From positions 372,001 to 436,000 of the forward strand of contig JACOEM010000002.1 in NCBI GenBank assembly GCA_024998565.1: DNA of 64,000 nt, written 5' to 3'. Of the stretch, positions 54,146 through 62,743 are shown in pieces. Source of the stretch: Nitrospira sp. (GTDB lineage: Bacteria; Nitrospirota; Nitrospiria; Nitrospirales; Nitrospiraceae). The translations under genes were made by a program, and so were the position numbers. How positions within the stretch are numbered: the stretch's first letter is position 1; each line of letters begins with the position of its first letter. A model generated the notes under the pieces. The model was not told the DNA's origin. It worked only from the letters and a program-made list of their open reading frames with translations, and ran no database searches.

Positions 54146-55879
54146 ATGCTGATGCAACGCCATCTCACTCGCCCGTCGCTCGCCGATGTGATGGTGCGCG
54201 AGGGCATTTTGCCGAGACGGACCGTGGACCAGGTCGTTGCCCGTTTGGGAGGCAGCACCACCGCCTTCGGGCAGACGCTCGTCGAAGAGGGGACCATTTC
54301 CGAGGCGCAATTGGCGCAGGCATTGGCAGCCCAGTATGGATTACCCTATGACCCGCTCACCGGGTTCCGCGTGGACTCCGAGTTTTATCACACGATTTCC
54401 GTCAAGTTGATGCGGCGACATCCTTTCGTGCCGGTGAAGGACGAGGCCGGCGCGTTGACGATTGCGATTTCCGACCCGCAGAACCTGCTGGCGCTGGATG
54501 AATTGGAGATTCTGCTCAATCGTCCGCTCCACTATGTGGTGAGCTCGCGAAGCGCCATCCAATCGGCGCTGGAACGGAGCGAAGGCTCGAGTCAGGCGCT
54601 GCGTGAATTGGAGGCGGAATACCGATCGGTCCTGGTGAAGGAAGACGAGCGGGGCGAAGAAGTCCTGACCGTCGATCACTTCGGTGAAGACCAGAGCCCG
54701 GTGGTCAAACTCCTCGACACGATCATGTTGAGCGCCATGCAGCGCCGGGCCAGCGACATTCACATTGAGGCGACGGATCGGGCCACCACGGTGAAGTTTC
54801 GCGTGGACGGTATTCTGGTCTCGGCGATGGATCCGCTCGATGTGAAGCTGCATCCCCCGTTGGTGTCCCGCCTCAAGGTCATGTCCGACCTCGATATCGC
54901 CGAACGGCGGGTGCCGCAGGACGGCAGTTTTCGCATGCGGCTCGACCGGAAGACGGTTGATTTCCGGGTGTCGATTTTGCCGAGCGTGTTCGGGGAATCC
55001 GTCGTCATCCGAATTCTGGACCGCGAGGCGATTACCACGGGCGTGTCTACCCTGAGACTGGATCGTCTGGGCTTCAACCCGGAGGACCTCAAGCGGTTCC
55101 GTCGCGCCATTACGAGACCCTACGGGATGGTGCTCGTGACCGGTCCGACCGGAAGCGGAAAGACCACGACGCTCTACGCCGCGATCAGCGAAATGAATAT
55201 TCAGGAAGATAAACTGATCACCATCGAAGATCCGGTGGAGTATCAGTTGCCGGGGGTCGTGCAAATCCCGGTGAACGAGAAGAAGGGCCTGACGTTCGCC
55301 CGAGGGTTGCGGTCGATTCTGCGACACGATCCGGACAAGATCATGGTCGGTGAAATTCGTGATGCGGAAACGGCGCAGATCGCCATTCAATCGGCCTTGA
55401 CCGGTCACTTGGTGTTGACGACGGTGCACGCCAATAATGTGTTCGATGTGATCGGACGTTTCGCGTCGATGGGCATCGATTCCTACAACTTTCTGGCGGC
55501 GTTGACCTGCGTCCTGGCGCAACGGCTGATTCGGGTGATCTGTCCCGACTGCCGGCATCAGGTCGTGCTTGACCAGGCACTCGCTGAGGAATCCGGAATC
55601 GACTACGATGAGTTCAAGAGCGCGCCGTTCTATGAGGGGAAAGGGTGTTCGGAATGCCACGACACCGGCTATCGGGGCCGCAAGTGTATTACTGAATTCC
55701 TCGACCTGACGGACGAGATCAAGGAAATGATTCTGGCCGATCGCGCACTCTCCGAGATCCGGTACCGCGCGGTCACGGACGGCATGATCACATTGCGGCA
55801 ATCCGCCGTGAAGAAAGTGCTGGCCGGCGAGACGACACTGCGCGAGATCAACCGCGTGACGTTCAGCGAAGAGCGATAA
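54146..55879 (+). CDS. gspE: type II secretion/type IV pilus assembly ATPase GspE (PilB-like)
   Basis: 577 residues from ATG 54146, with GGAGGG 7 bases upstream; GTG 54122 is in frame but less likely. An N-terminal MshEN-like domain is followed by the ATPase: RRASDIHIEA, Walker A GPTGSGKTTT from about residue 332, the Asp box ITIEDPVEYQ, Walker B RSILRHDPDKIMVGEIRD and the His box LTTVHANNVFD. A zinc knuckle CPDC...CSEC near 465-502 is standard. It powers pseudopilus extension from the cytoplasm. Confidence 0.95.
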   Translation: MLMQRHLTRPSLADVMVREGILPRRTVDQVVARLGGSTTAFGQTLVEEGTISEAQLAQALAAQYGLPYDPLTGFRVDSEFYHTISVKLMRRHPFVPVKDEAGALTIAISDPQNLLALDELEILLNRPLHYVVSSRSAIQSALERSEGSSQALRELEAEYRSVLVKEDERGEEVLTVDHFGEDQSPVVKLLDTIMLSAMQRRASDIHIEATDRATTVKFRVDGILVSAMDPLDVKLHPPLVSRLKVMSDLDIAERRVPQDGSFRMRLDRKTVDFRVSILPSVFGESVVIRILDREAITTGVSTLRLDRLGFNPEDLKRFRRAITRPYGMVLVTGPTGSGKTTTLYAAISEMNIQEDKLITIEDPVEYQLPGVVQIPVNEKKGLTFARGLRSILRHDPDKIMVGEIRDAETAQIAIQSALTGHLVLTTVHANNVFDVIGRFASMGIDSYNFLAALTCVLAQRLIRVICPDCRHQVVLDQALAEESGIDYDEFKSAPFYEGKGCSECHDTGYRGRKCITEFLDLTDEIKEMILADRALSEIRYRAVTDGMITLRQSAVKKVLAGETTLREINRVTFSEER

Positions 55880-55882
55880 CCG

Positions 55883-56890
55883 ATGTGGGATTGGATCACC
55901 AGCCGGCCGCAGTACTGCCTGAAAATCGGCGCGCGCGATCTGGCGTGGGCGGAGGTGCATCGGAACTGGCGCGGGAGGCCGCGCTATCAGTGCGTGGTGT
56001 CCGCGTTGCCCGAGGGGCTCATTCGCTTGTCTCCGTTGGAACAAAACATCCTCTCTCCACACGAACTGGAGACACATATCCGGGCGATTGCCGGGTCGGC
56101 AACCACTCAGGCCCCCGGTCGTTCTTCCACTCCGGGTGTCCCGCGCGCCGCGACCATCATTCTGCCGGATCTGGCCGTACGACTGGCGGTGTTACGATTG
56201 CAAGACCTTCCCTGGAGCTCCGATGAGCGCGATGCGTTGGTGCGGTGGCGATTAGGGCAGGAGCAGCTGTTGTCCCTCAGCGGCGCCAAAGTGTTTTCAC
56301 AGGTATTGTCCGATCCCGGCGGATCCGGTGATGGGCCCTGTACTGTGCTGGCGGTTGTGGTGCAGGAAGCGGTGCTGACTCAGTATGAAGCGGTCTGCGA
56401 AGCCGCAGGGTTGATTCCCCAGGAAGTCGATGTCGCAAGTTTGCGGCTCTATAACTTGTGGGCTCACGGGACGGGGCGTGCGGCTCGCTCGACCGCTGAC
56501 TTTTTATGGGTGAATGCCACGGACGGAGGCGTCACGGCGTTGATTTTTCACAACGGAACGTTGGTCTTTCTCCGGTCGAAACTCCAGGGCGGGATCGGAT
56601 CGGGGGGCGTCTTGGCATCGGGTTCCGAGCAGGTGGCGCTTAATCGTATCGTACAAGAGTGCGCGGACTCCATCTATGCCTGTCAGCAGCAGACGCCGGA
56701 GTTAGCCATCAGCCATGCGGTGCTGATCGCCGATGAAGCCATGGGCGCCGGGTTGCGGCAGCAGTTGGAGAAGGGATTGGGCGTGCCGGTGCAGGAACTG
56801 GAATGGGACCGCGTGCAGCAGTACGGCGGGGGCACCATCTCGGGGGCGCGGACGAGTGCCGCATTACCGGCGATTGCAGGGGTCGTATAA
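55883..56890 (+). CDS. PilM/GspL-like assembly protein (actin-like fold)
   Basis: 335 residues, 3 bases after gspE. The N-terminus YCLKIGARDLAWAEV, RLAVLRLQDLPWSSDERDALVRWRLGQ, PQEVDVASLRLYNLW and TDGGVTALIFHNGTLVFLRS are the strands of an actin-like domain as in PilM and the cytoplasmic part of GspL. No membrane segment. It would link the ATPase/platform to the PilN/O pair encoded next. Sequence is divergent, so the assignment rests on layout plus these motifs. Confidence 0.75.
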   Translation: MWDWITSRPQYCLKIGARDLAWAEVHRNWRGRPRYQCVVSALPEGLIRLSPLEQNILSPHELETHIRAIAGSATTQAPGRSSTPGVPRAATIILPDLAVRLAVLRLQDLPWSSDERDALVRWRLGQEQLLSLSGAKVFSQVLSDPGGSGDGPCTVLAVVVQEAVLTQYEAVCEAAGLIPQEVDVASLRLYNLWAHGTGRAARSTADFLWVNATDGGVTALIFHNGTLVFLRSKLQGGIGSGGVLASGSEQVALNRIVQECADSIYACQQQTPELAISHAVLIADEAMGAGLRQQLEKGLGVPVQELEWDRVQQYGGGTISGARTSAALPAIAGVV

Positions 56891-56893
56891 ACC

Positions 56894-57520
56894 ATGTCGT
56901 TGGATAACTTCGTCTCAGCGATTCGTGATGTCGCCTTGCGTATCGGACAACCCTCGGCACGCAGCGGCGCGTTCGCGATCAATCTGAGCAGCCGGTATCG
57001 CTGGTACCTGGCTCCGGCCCGGTTGGTGATCATGCTGTTGGCCGGGGTGATCGGCCTGGCGATGCTGTGGGATATTTCGCAGGCCTGGTTGGTCTGGCAG
57101 GATGTCCAATCCATGGAGTCAGCTCTGAGCCAGGTGCAGGACCGGGATCGGGACCTATTGAAAGAGGCGCAACAGGAAGGCTTGGATCTGTCTGAGGCCG
57201 CCTTGCAGGTCCTGCCCAAGGAGATTGAGTTTGCCAATCACCTGATCGAGAAGCGGAGTTTTTCCTGGACCCGGTTTCTGACGGAGTTGGAGCGGGCGAT
57301 TCCCCAACGCATCGCCGTCAACAGCATCCGGCTTGATCCTGCTAATGCCACGATCATGCTCACCGGCTCCGCCCGGGCGCTGGAAGACGTGACGACCTTG
57401 ACGGTCACGTTTCAGGATCATCCTCAGTTCAAGGAACCGGTCCTCGGGCAGCACCGGGTGATGGGAAATGGATTGGTCGAGTTCGACCTCTCGTTACGCT
57501 ATCGGAATCGCAACCCATGA
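56894..57520 (+). CDS. PilN-like assembly protein
   Basis: 208 residues. Cytoplasmic N-terminus INLSSRYRWYLAP, one membrane segment (about 45-62, VIMLLAGVIGLAMLWDIS), a periplasmic coiled coil (SALSQVQDRDRDLLKEAQQ) and a ferredoxin-like domain (FLTELERAIPQRIAVNSIRLDP, IMLTGSARALEDVTTLTVTF). That is the PilN/GspL C-terminal plan. The stop overlaps the next start (ATGA), consistent with a PilN-PilO heterodimer. Confidence 0.82.
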   Translation: MSLDNFVSAIRDVALRIGQPSARSGAFAINLSSRYRWYLAPARLVIMLLAGVIGLAMLWDISQAWLVWQDVQSMESALSQVQDRDRDLLKEAQQEGLDLSEAALQVLPKEIEFANHLIEKRSFSWTRFLTELERAIPQRIAVNSIRLDPANATIMLTGSARALEDVTTLTVTFQDHPQFKEPVLGQHRVMGNGLVEFDLSLRYRNRNP

Positions 57521-58089
57521 TGTTTCCAGGACTCGATCGGCTGCAATTGACCTGGCGGCAACCCTATGCGCCCATTCTTCCATGGGTGGCGTTTGTGGCG
57601 GGGCTGTGTGTCCTGAGTTACGGCATTCATGCCCTGGTCTTGGGGGCGGCAGAGCAGGAGCAGGTGCGGCTTGAGGCCGACTGGCTTAAAGCCCGCCAAC
57701 AGTTGAGTCGGCATAAGGAAGCCAAGAAGGCGAAGGCGGATCTGCAACGGGTATGGGCCGTGTTACCGTTGTTCCGCGATTTCGCGCCGCTGGCGCTGGG
57801 TGTCACCGAAGAGGCGAAGCGGGACCAGGTGACGTTGCCGGCTCTCTCCTACAAGACGGAAAAGACCGCCGTCCCCGACGCGACGAAAGCCGTCCTGCAG
57901 GGGACGGTGACCGGTCGATATGAGGATTTGCGCCGCTTTCTGCACAATCTGGAATCGGCCGAAGAACTGTTGTTCATTGAAGACCTCAACTTGATTCGAT
58001 CGGGGAACGTACAAGACCAGCAATTGACCTTCAATATCCGAATTTCGACCTATCTGCGCGGGGAACATTTGCAATCCCCGACTCCGTAA
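57517..58089 (+). CDS. PilO/GspM-like assembly protein
   Basis: 190 residues, translationally coupled to the PilN-like gene. One membrane segment (about 22-42, WVAFVAGLCVLSYGIHALVL), a coiled coil (LEADWLKARQQLSRHKEAKKAKADL), then a periplasmic domain with LPALSYKTEKTAVPD and VTGRYEDLRRFLHNLESAEELLFIEDL, the characteristic PilO segment. It forms the inner-membrane alignment complex with PilN- and PilP-like proteins. Confidence 0.85.
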   Translation: MMFPGLDRLQLTWRQPYAPILPWVAFVAGLCVLSYGIHALVLGAAEQEQVRLEADWLKARQQLSRHKEAKKAKADLQRVWAVLPLFRDFAPLALGVTEEAKRDQVTLPALSYKTEKTAVPDATKAVLQGTVTGRYEDLRRFLHNLESAEELLFIEDLNLIRSGNVQDQQLTFNIRISTYLRGEHLQSPTP

Positions 58090-58094
58090 CTCAT

Positions 58095-58793
58095 ATGAAT
58101 CGAGTCAGCAAAAATCAAGGGTTGTTGCTGATGACCCTCGTGGTTCTCTGGATCGGGTTGCTCGTCTGGCAATTCGGCCATTCCAGCGAACAGGAGCGAG
58201 TCCCCCTGACGCATGTCAGCGGACAGCGGGCGGTGGGCAAGGCGCCGGCTGCGGCCGTCGCTGCCGGCGGCAATCTGCAAGTGCATCTTGAACGGCTGGC
58301 CGCCATTAAAGGGCAGCGGGAAGCCACGTTTTCGACTCCGCGCAATATCTTTGCCAGTCTCCTGCCGCCAGAGCCGGTCGTGGCGCCGCCTCCTACCCCT
58401 CGTCGCGGTCGTGGGCGCGGTCCTGCCAAGCCTCCGTCGCCTGCGGAAGAACCGGTGGTGGAAGCACCACAGAACGAGGAGGAGCCGACGGTCGAAGAGC
58501 CCAAGGGTCCGACACCGGAAGAAATTGAACGGCTGCGAATTGCGACGGAATTGAACCAATTCCGGTATGTGGGGTTTATGGCGGTGGGAGGGGGCTCGCA
58601 GAAAAAAAAGAACATGGCCGTGGTCGTGAAGAATGATGAGATGCATGTGGTGCAGGTCGGCGAAGTGATCGCCGGTGAGGTGTTGGTGAAGGCGGTCTCG
58701 ATGAGTGAGATTACGCTCCAGGATGTGGCTTCAAAAATCACGCAGGTGATTCCGGTCACGGATGCGCCAGGGGCTGAGGGGCAACCGAATTAG
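58095..58793 (+). CDS. GspC/PilP-like periplasmic linker protein
   Basis: 232 residues. An N-terminal membrane anchor (about 9-27, GLLLMTLVVLWIGLLVWQF), a Pro/Arg/Glu-rich linker (about 90-140) and a small beta domain ending in NQFRYVGFMAVGGG, VVKNDEMHVVQVGEVI and ITLQDVASKITQVIPV. This beta domain resembles the homology region of GspC/PilP that binds the secretin N0 domain. Its position after PilO-like fits. Confidence 0.78.
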   Translation: MNRVSKNQGLLLMTLVVLWIGLLVWQFGHSSEQERVPLTHVSGQRAVGKAPAAAVAAGGNLQVHLERLAAIKGQREATFSTPRNIFASLLPPEPVVAPPPTPRRGRGRGPAKPPSPAEEPVVEAPQNEEEPTVEEPKGPTPEEIERLRIATELNQFRYVGFMAVGGGSQKKKNMAVVVKNDEMHVVQVGEVIAGEVLVKAVSMSEITLQDVASKITQVIPVTDAPGAEGQPN

Positions 58794-58800
58794 GCGGGTG

Positions 58801-59388
58801 ATGGGGGTGCGTCGTCATCTCAGAAATAGTGACGGGATTACCTATCTTGCCTTGATGTTTTCGATCGTGTTGATCGGAATCTCCGTATCCGCCGCTGCCC
58901 GCCAATGGACCGTCATGGTTCAGCGCGAGAAAGAAGCCGATCTCATGGCCAAGGGCATCGAAATTCAAAACGCCATTGCCCTTTATTCAAATACCATGAA
59001 AATCGGGCGCATCCTGCCCACCGAAATCTATCCTCAGTCGCTGGCGGAGTTGACGCGGACCCCCAAGCCGTATCTGCGGAGGGTCTATCAGGACCCGATG
59101 AGCGGCGGGGATTGGGAGTATATGCGCGCGCCGACCGGCGGTATCATGGGGGTCCGGAGCAAGAGCAAAGTGAAACCGATCAAGGAGCGCGATTTTCCCC
59201 TCGCAGTCCGTCACTTCGAAGGCCGGAAAACGTATAACGACTGGATGTTTCAACATCCCAATCCCTCATCCATGTCCATGTTGATGCCGCCGATGATGGG
59301 CCTGGCTCCCGGCACAATGCCGATGCAATCAGGGCCGCAAGGGGCTGCTCCTGGCGCCCCGCCGCCTGGTCCTGCTCGCAACCCTTGA
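58801..59388 (+). CDS. atypical pseudopilin-like protein with Met/Pro/Gly-rich tail
   Basis: 195 residues from ATG 58801; GTG 58807 is an alternative and the frame is open to 58762. A hydrophobic N-terminal helix (ITYLALMFSIVLIGISVSAAARQW) follows a basic leader ending in SDG, as in prepilins, but the Glu at +5 is replaced by Ala. The soluble part has KGIEIQNAIALYSN, YPQSLAELTRTPKPYLRRVYQDPMSGGDWEY, a pseudopilin-like layout, and ends in a low-complexity Met/Pro/Gly tail. It may be a minor or tip pseudopilin in the manner of GspK, which also lacks this Glu. Confidence 0.7.
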   Translation: MGVRRHLRNSDGITYLALMFSIVLIGISVSAAARQWTVMVQREKEADLMAKGIEIQNAIALYSNTMKIGRILPTEIYPQSLAELTRTPKPYLRRVYQDPMSGGDWEYMRAPTGGIMGVRSKSKVKPIKERDFPLAVRHFEGRKTYNDWMFQHPNPSSMSMLMPPMMGLAPGTMPMQSGPQGAAPGAPPPGPARNP

Positions 59389-59512
59389 CCCGACTCCGAA
59401 CCCCACAGTATCCTGTCCTGCCATAGATCGTCGCGCCTTCGTTCACCATCTTGATCGGCCGATACGCTGAGGCATCGGGCCTCCGCTGCGGCCAGCAGCA
59501 GGAATTCACGAC

Positions 59513-60826
59513 ATGGAACAAGATCTCACCGAATCCCCGGTTCCGGAGCTGGAAGCTCCCGTTGAAGTGCTCACTCCTGAAGAGTATGTCGCGACACTGG
59601 TCAAAAAGGCCAAGGGAGCGGCAGGCCGGCTCTCCAGTCTTCCCACGGCGGTCAAGAATCAGGCCTTGGAGGACATGGCCGACGGACTTGAAGAACATGA
59701 GGCGGAGCTGTTGGCCGAGAACGAGAAGGATCTCGAGCAATTCGAGGCCACGCCGGAGCGAAAAGCCTTGGGGGACCGTTTGCGGCTGACGGCGGAACGT
59801 ATCCGGGAGATGGCGGCAGGGATTCGTGACATTGCGCGATTGCCGGATCCGCTCGGAGATACGCCGAAGATGTGGACGCGGCCGAACGGGATGCAAGTGG
59901 GCCGCATGCGTGTGCCGATCGGGGTCATCGGGATCATTTATGAAGCGCGTCCGAATGTGACCGCGGATTCGGCCGCCCTGTGTCTCAAGTCCGGAAACGT
60001 CTGTATTCTGCGAGGCGGATCCGAAGCCCTGCATTCGAACGTGGCCATTGCCAAGGTGTTGAGCGAATCGGCGGAGAAGGCTGGCGTGCCGGCGGGCGCG
60101 ATTACATTCGTTGATCGTGCGGAGCGTGAAGTTGTCCAACTGTTGCTCAAGCAGGACCGGTATATCGATCTCATCATTCCGAGAGGCGGGGAATCGCTGA
60201 TGAAGACGATCGCCGAACATGCGACGATCCCGGTGCTCAAACACGACAAGGGAGTCTGCCACACTTATGTCGATGTGGATGCCGATCCCGAGGTGGCCGA
60301 GCGGATCTGTTTGAATGCAAAAGTGCAGCGCCCTTCGACGTGCAACGCCATGGAGACCCTGTTGGTCCACCACAGTATCGCGCGCACCTGGCTGCCGCTT
60401 CTGGTGGAGAAACTCACAGCGGCGAAGGTGGACGTCCGTGGTTGTGCGAAGACCTGCCAGTTGTGTCCAGAGGTGACGCCGGCCGCTGACGACGATTTCG
60501 GCCGCGAATTTCTGGATCTGATCCTCGCGATCAAAGTGGTCAAGACCATGGACGAAGCCTTGGAGCACATCGCCACCTACGGATCCCAGCATACCGAGGC
60601 GATTGTGACCAAGGACTATGCCCGCGCGATGCGGTTTCTGCGCGAGGTCGATGCCGGCGCGGTACTCGTGAATGCCTCGACCAGGCTGAACGACGGCTAC
60701 CAATTCGGCCTAGGGGCGGAAATCGGCATCAGCACGTCGCGGCTCCACGCCCGAGGCCCGATGGGGCTTGAAGAATTGACCTGTTCAAAATTTGTGGTGC
60801 TCGGGAGCGGTCAAATCCGCGAGTAA
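59513..60826 (+). CDS. proA: glutamate-5-semialdehyde dehydrogenase (gamma-glutamyl phosphate reductase)
   Basis: 437 residues. NADPH-dependent reduction of gamma-glutamyl phosphate in proline synthesis. Catalytic Cys277 lies in VQRPSTCNAMETLLVH; other family blocks are RMRVPIGVIGIIYEARPNVTADSAALCLKSGN, LRGGSEALHSN, IPRGGESLMKTI, HDKGVCHTYVD and the C-terminal ARGPMGLEELTCSKFVVLG. It has about 20 extra N-terminal residues. A housekeeping gene embedded in the secretion operon; proB is not nearby. The stop is followed directly by the next ATG (TAAATG). Confidence 0.96.
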   Translation: MEQDLTESPVPELEAPVEVLTPEEYVATLVKKAKGAAGRLSSLPTAVKNQALEDMADGLEEHEAELLAENEKDLEQFEATPERKALGDRLRLTAERIREMAAGIRDIARLPDPLGDTPKMWTRPNGMQVGRMRVPIGVIGIIYEARPNVTADSAALCLKSGNVCILRGGSEALHSNVAIAKVLSESAEKAGVPAGAITFVDRAEREVVQLLLKQDRYIDLIIPRGGESLMKTIAEHATIPVLKHDKGVCHTYVDVDADPEVAERICLNAKVQRPSTCNAMETLLVHHSIARTWLPLLVEKLTAAKVDVRGCAKTCQLCPEVTPAADDDFGREFLDLILAIKVVKTMDEALEHIATYGSQHTEAIVTKDYARAMRFLREVDAGAVLVNASTRLNDGYQFGLGAEIGISTSRLHARGPMGLEELTCSKFVVLGSGQIRE

Positions 60827-62611
60827 ATGCCGCCTGATTCCTTGGTACACGAGATTCTCAGGCGTCCCGGCACGCTCACCTTTCCCTCCAATCTCACGGA
60901 CCTGCCACACCTGACGGCTGTGGCGGGATCCGTTTCTCAACAACCGACCGGCCATCTCGTCGTCTATGGAAGCCATGGCCGCCGTATTTGTGCCACCGAT
61001 CCGGACGGTCATCCCTTGCATGAATGTGAATGGGGGCCCGTCGATGGTGCGCTCCGCCTTCTGCGGGCAAGGGTGCATCTTGACTGGGGCGCGTGGGTCG
61101 GGCTGACTCCCAGTGGCCTGGTGAATACCATGACCCTGGACTTGTCGCGCAAGCCGGGGTGGCAACGACTGAGGGCGGACGATCTTCGTGGCATGGCGGC
61201 GCAAGCGATGCGGGTTCCGCTGGAGGAAGTCCGGTTCTTTTATACTGATCAGGACGTGACCATCGGTCAAAAAGGCGCCGCCACGATCCGGCATCGGAAG
61301 GACGCGATCTACTTTCTGCCGGACGGGACGTTCGATTCCAAGCAATTCATGGCCTGTATGGGAGCCATGCATTGGGAGGAGATCGACTTTCTTCCAGTGG
61401 TGGAGCTGTTTCTCTCGCTGCTGCCCGGCACCGGGTCGGCGCTGTTTGAATTGATTCGCGGGCTGTATGACGATCAGAACCGGACGAAACCCGCGCCACG
61501 GGCTCTGCGGTATCGAGGCATCCCCACTTATCCGTCCGAGGCGGCCTACCGGCTGTTCAGCAACTTTTTCTCCCCGCAGATCCCCGGCGGGGGCGATCCC
61601 TTTCCCCTGTTCATGGATCCTCCCCGGTCGCACATGGTGACCTGGCTTCCGATGCCGGATACGCCCAGACGGCATGTCGATGCGACACAGAAGCTCTGTG
61701 TGACGATTCACGGGCAACGAATCTTGAAGGCCACCTGCTGGGATGATCCGGCCGGACTCTCCTATCAACCGTTCGACCGGCGAGGCGCGGCGCCCTGCGA
61801 GCGTGGAGTGGCGGTTGAGCAGGAGCAGCTCCTGTTGGTGGATCGAGGTACCCGCCGGCTGCTTCCGTTGGGCCACAGCTGGGGAATTGTGACCGGACCG
61901 CCACTGGTCGGCGCTGCTCGGGTTGGCATCGATTGGACGGCTGTATTCGGAGGGGCCGCGCCGGTGGTGAGGCCGGACGAGGCGTTTGGCGCGGTGCTGC
62001 TCTATCCGGACGATGAACGTGAGATCGGTGAATTGCCGACGCAGCCGTTCGTAGCGGACTATCTGCAGGACCTCATCGAGCAGGATCGCCCGCTGGCTGC
62101 GCAGGTAGGGCGGGCAGGTCATCAGTTGATCAGCGGATTCGACGCGGCAATAACGACCTGTATTGGAAGCGACCGCCCGCGTGCCTGCACCGTGCTCTAC
62201 GACCACCCGGCGTTCGCGCAGCGGCAGGCGCAGATGTTATGGAACCTGTGGGCCCGCGCACAACGATTGGACTGGTTCTCCCTGGTGCGCATGATCGCCC
62301 GTGCCGATGAGAGCAGCGATCCGAACAACAGAACGTACGATCTCGCCTACGAGTGGACACCCTTCAGCCACTATGACAAACCGGATGCAGTGGCTGCGCG
62401 GATGCAGCAACTTGCCCGGCAACTCCTGCCCGGCGCCGTCGCGTTTATCGTCGGCCCTTCGACGGTAGCAGACGGATGTCGAGCCGCCGGGATGCACGTC
62501 CAGGCGATCACGCCGGTGGCATCGCTGCCGACGTTTCGGATGCATCAGAGCGTGCTTCCCCGCGCGCAGCTGAAGCCCGGCGTCATGCTGTTTCAGATCG
62601 CGCGGCCCTGA
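60827..62611 (+). CDS. conserved-looking protein of unknown function, 594 residues
   Basis: I do not recognise the family. The ATG directly abuts the proA stop, so translation is probably coupled. No signal peptide or membrane segment; cytoplasmic. It contains well-ordered alternating strand/helix text, for example HLVVYGSHGRRICATDPDG, VHLDWGAWVGLTPSGLVNTM, LLPGTGSALFELIRGLYDD and, at the end, LLPGAVAFIVGPSTVADGC and LPTFRMHQSVLPRAQLKPGVMLFQIA. The last third loosely recalls the final strands of class I methyltransferases, but there is no glycine-rich SAM motif before it. The intact 1.8-kb frame and codon use like its neighbours indicate a real gene. Confidence 0.8.
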   Translation: MPPDSLVHEILRRPGTLTFPSNLTDLPHLTAVAGSVSQQPTGHLVVYGSHGRRICATDPDGHPLHECEWGPVDGALRLLRARVHLDWGAWVGLTPSGLVNTMTLDLSRKPGWQRLRADDLRGMAAQAMRVPLEEVRFFYTDQDVTIGQKGAATIRHRKDAIYFLPDGTFDSKQFMACMGAMHWEEIDFLPVVELFLSLLPGTGSALFELIRGLYDDQNRTKPAPRALRYRGIPTYPSEAAYRLFSNFFSPQIPGGGDPFPLFMDPPRSHMVTWLPMPDTPRRHVDATQKLCVTIHGQRILKATCWDDPAGLSYQPFDRRGAAPCERGVAVEQEQLLLVDRGTRRLLPLGHSWGIVTGPPLVGAARVGIDWTAVFGGAAPVVRPDEAFGAVLLYPDDEREIGELPTQPFVADYLQDLIEQDRPLAAQVGRAGHQLISGFDAAITTCIGSDRPRACTVLYDHPAFAQRQAQMLWNLWARAQRLDWFSLVRMIARADESSDPNNRTYDLAYEWTPFSHYDKPDAVAARMQQLARQLLPGAVAFIVGPSTVADGCRAAGMHVQAITPVASLPTFRMHQSVLPRAQLKPGVMLFQIARP

Positions 62612-62670
62612 ACGGATGTGCGATGGAATGGTCCCATTGAATTGAGCTACAGTGAGCGCGAAGTTCCTGT

Positions 62671-62676
62671 TACAAT
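62671..62676 (+). promoter_or_regulatory. possible extended -10 promoter before gspG
   Basis: TACAAT preceded by TG one base upstream (TGTTACAAT) matches an extended -10 element; there is no clear -35. The start would be near 62683, about 60 bases before the GspG start. It would allow gspG to be expressed apart from the long upstream operon. Confidence 0.35.
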
Positions 62677-62743
62677 TCCGGCTCGGCATGTGTGTGCGGC
62701 TACAGGGTCCTCCAGGTTTCTCGACAGAAGGAGCAGCGTGCAT

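Noticed and set aside
54341-56077. A 578-codon open frame antisense to gspE
   Set aside because: Composition typical of a shadow frame in GC-rich coding DNA, no family motif, while gspE on the other strand has all its motifs.
59180-62206. Two long antisense frames (507 and 473 codons) opposite proA and the unknown gene
   Set aside because: Rich in Arg/His/Gln as antisense frames are, no ribosome sites, no recognisable domains.
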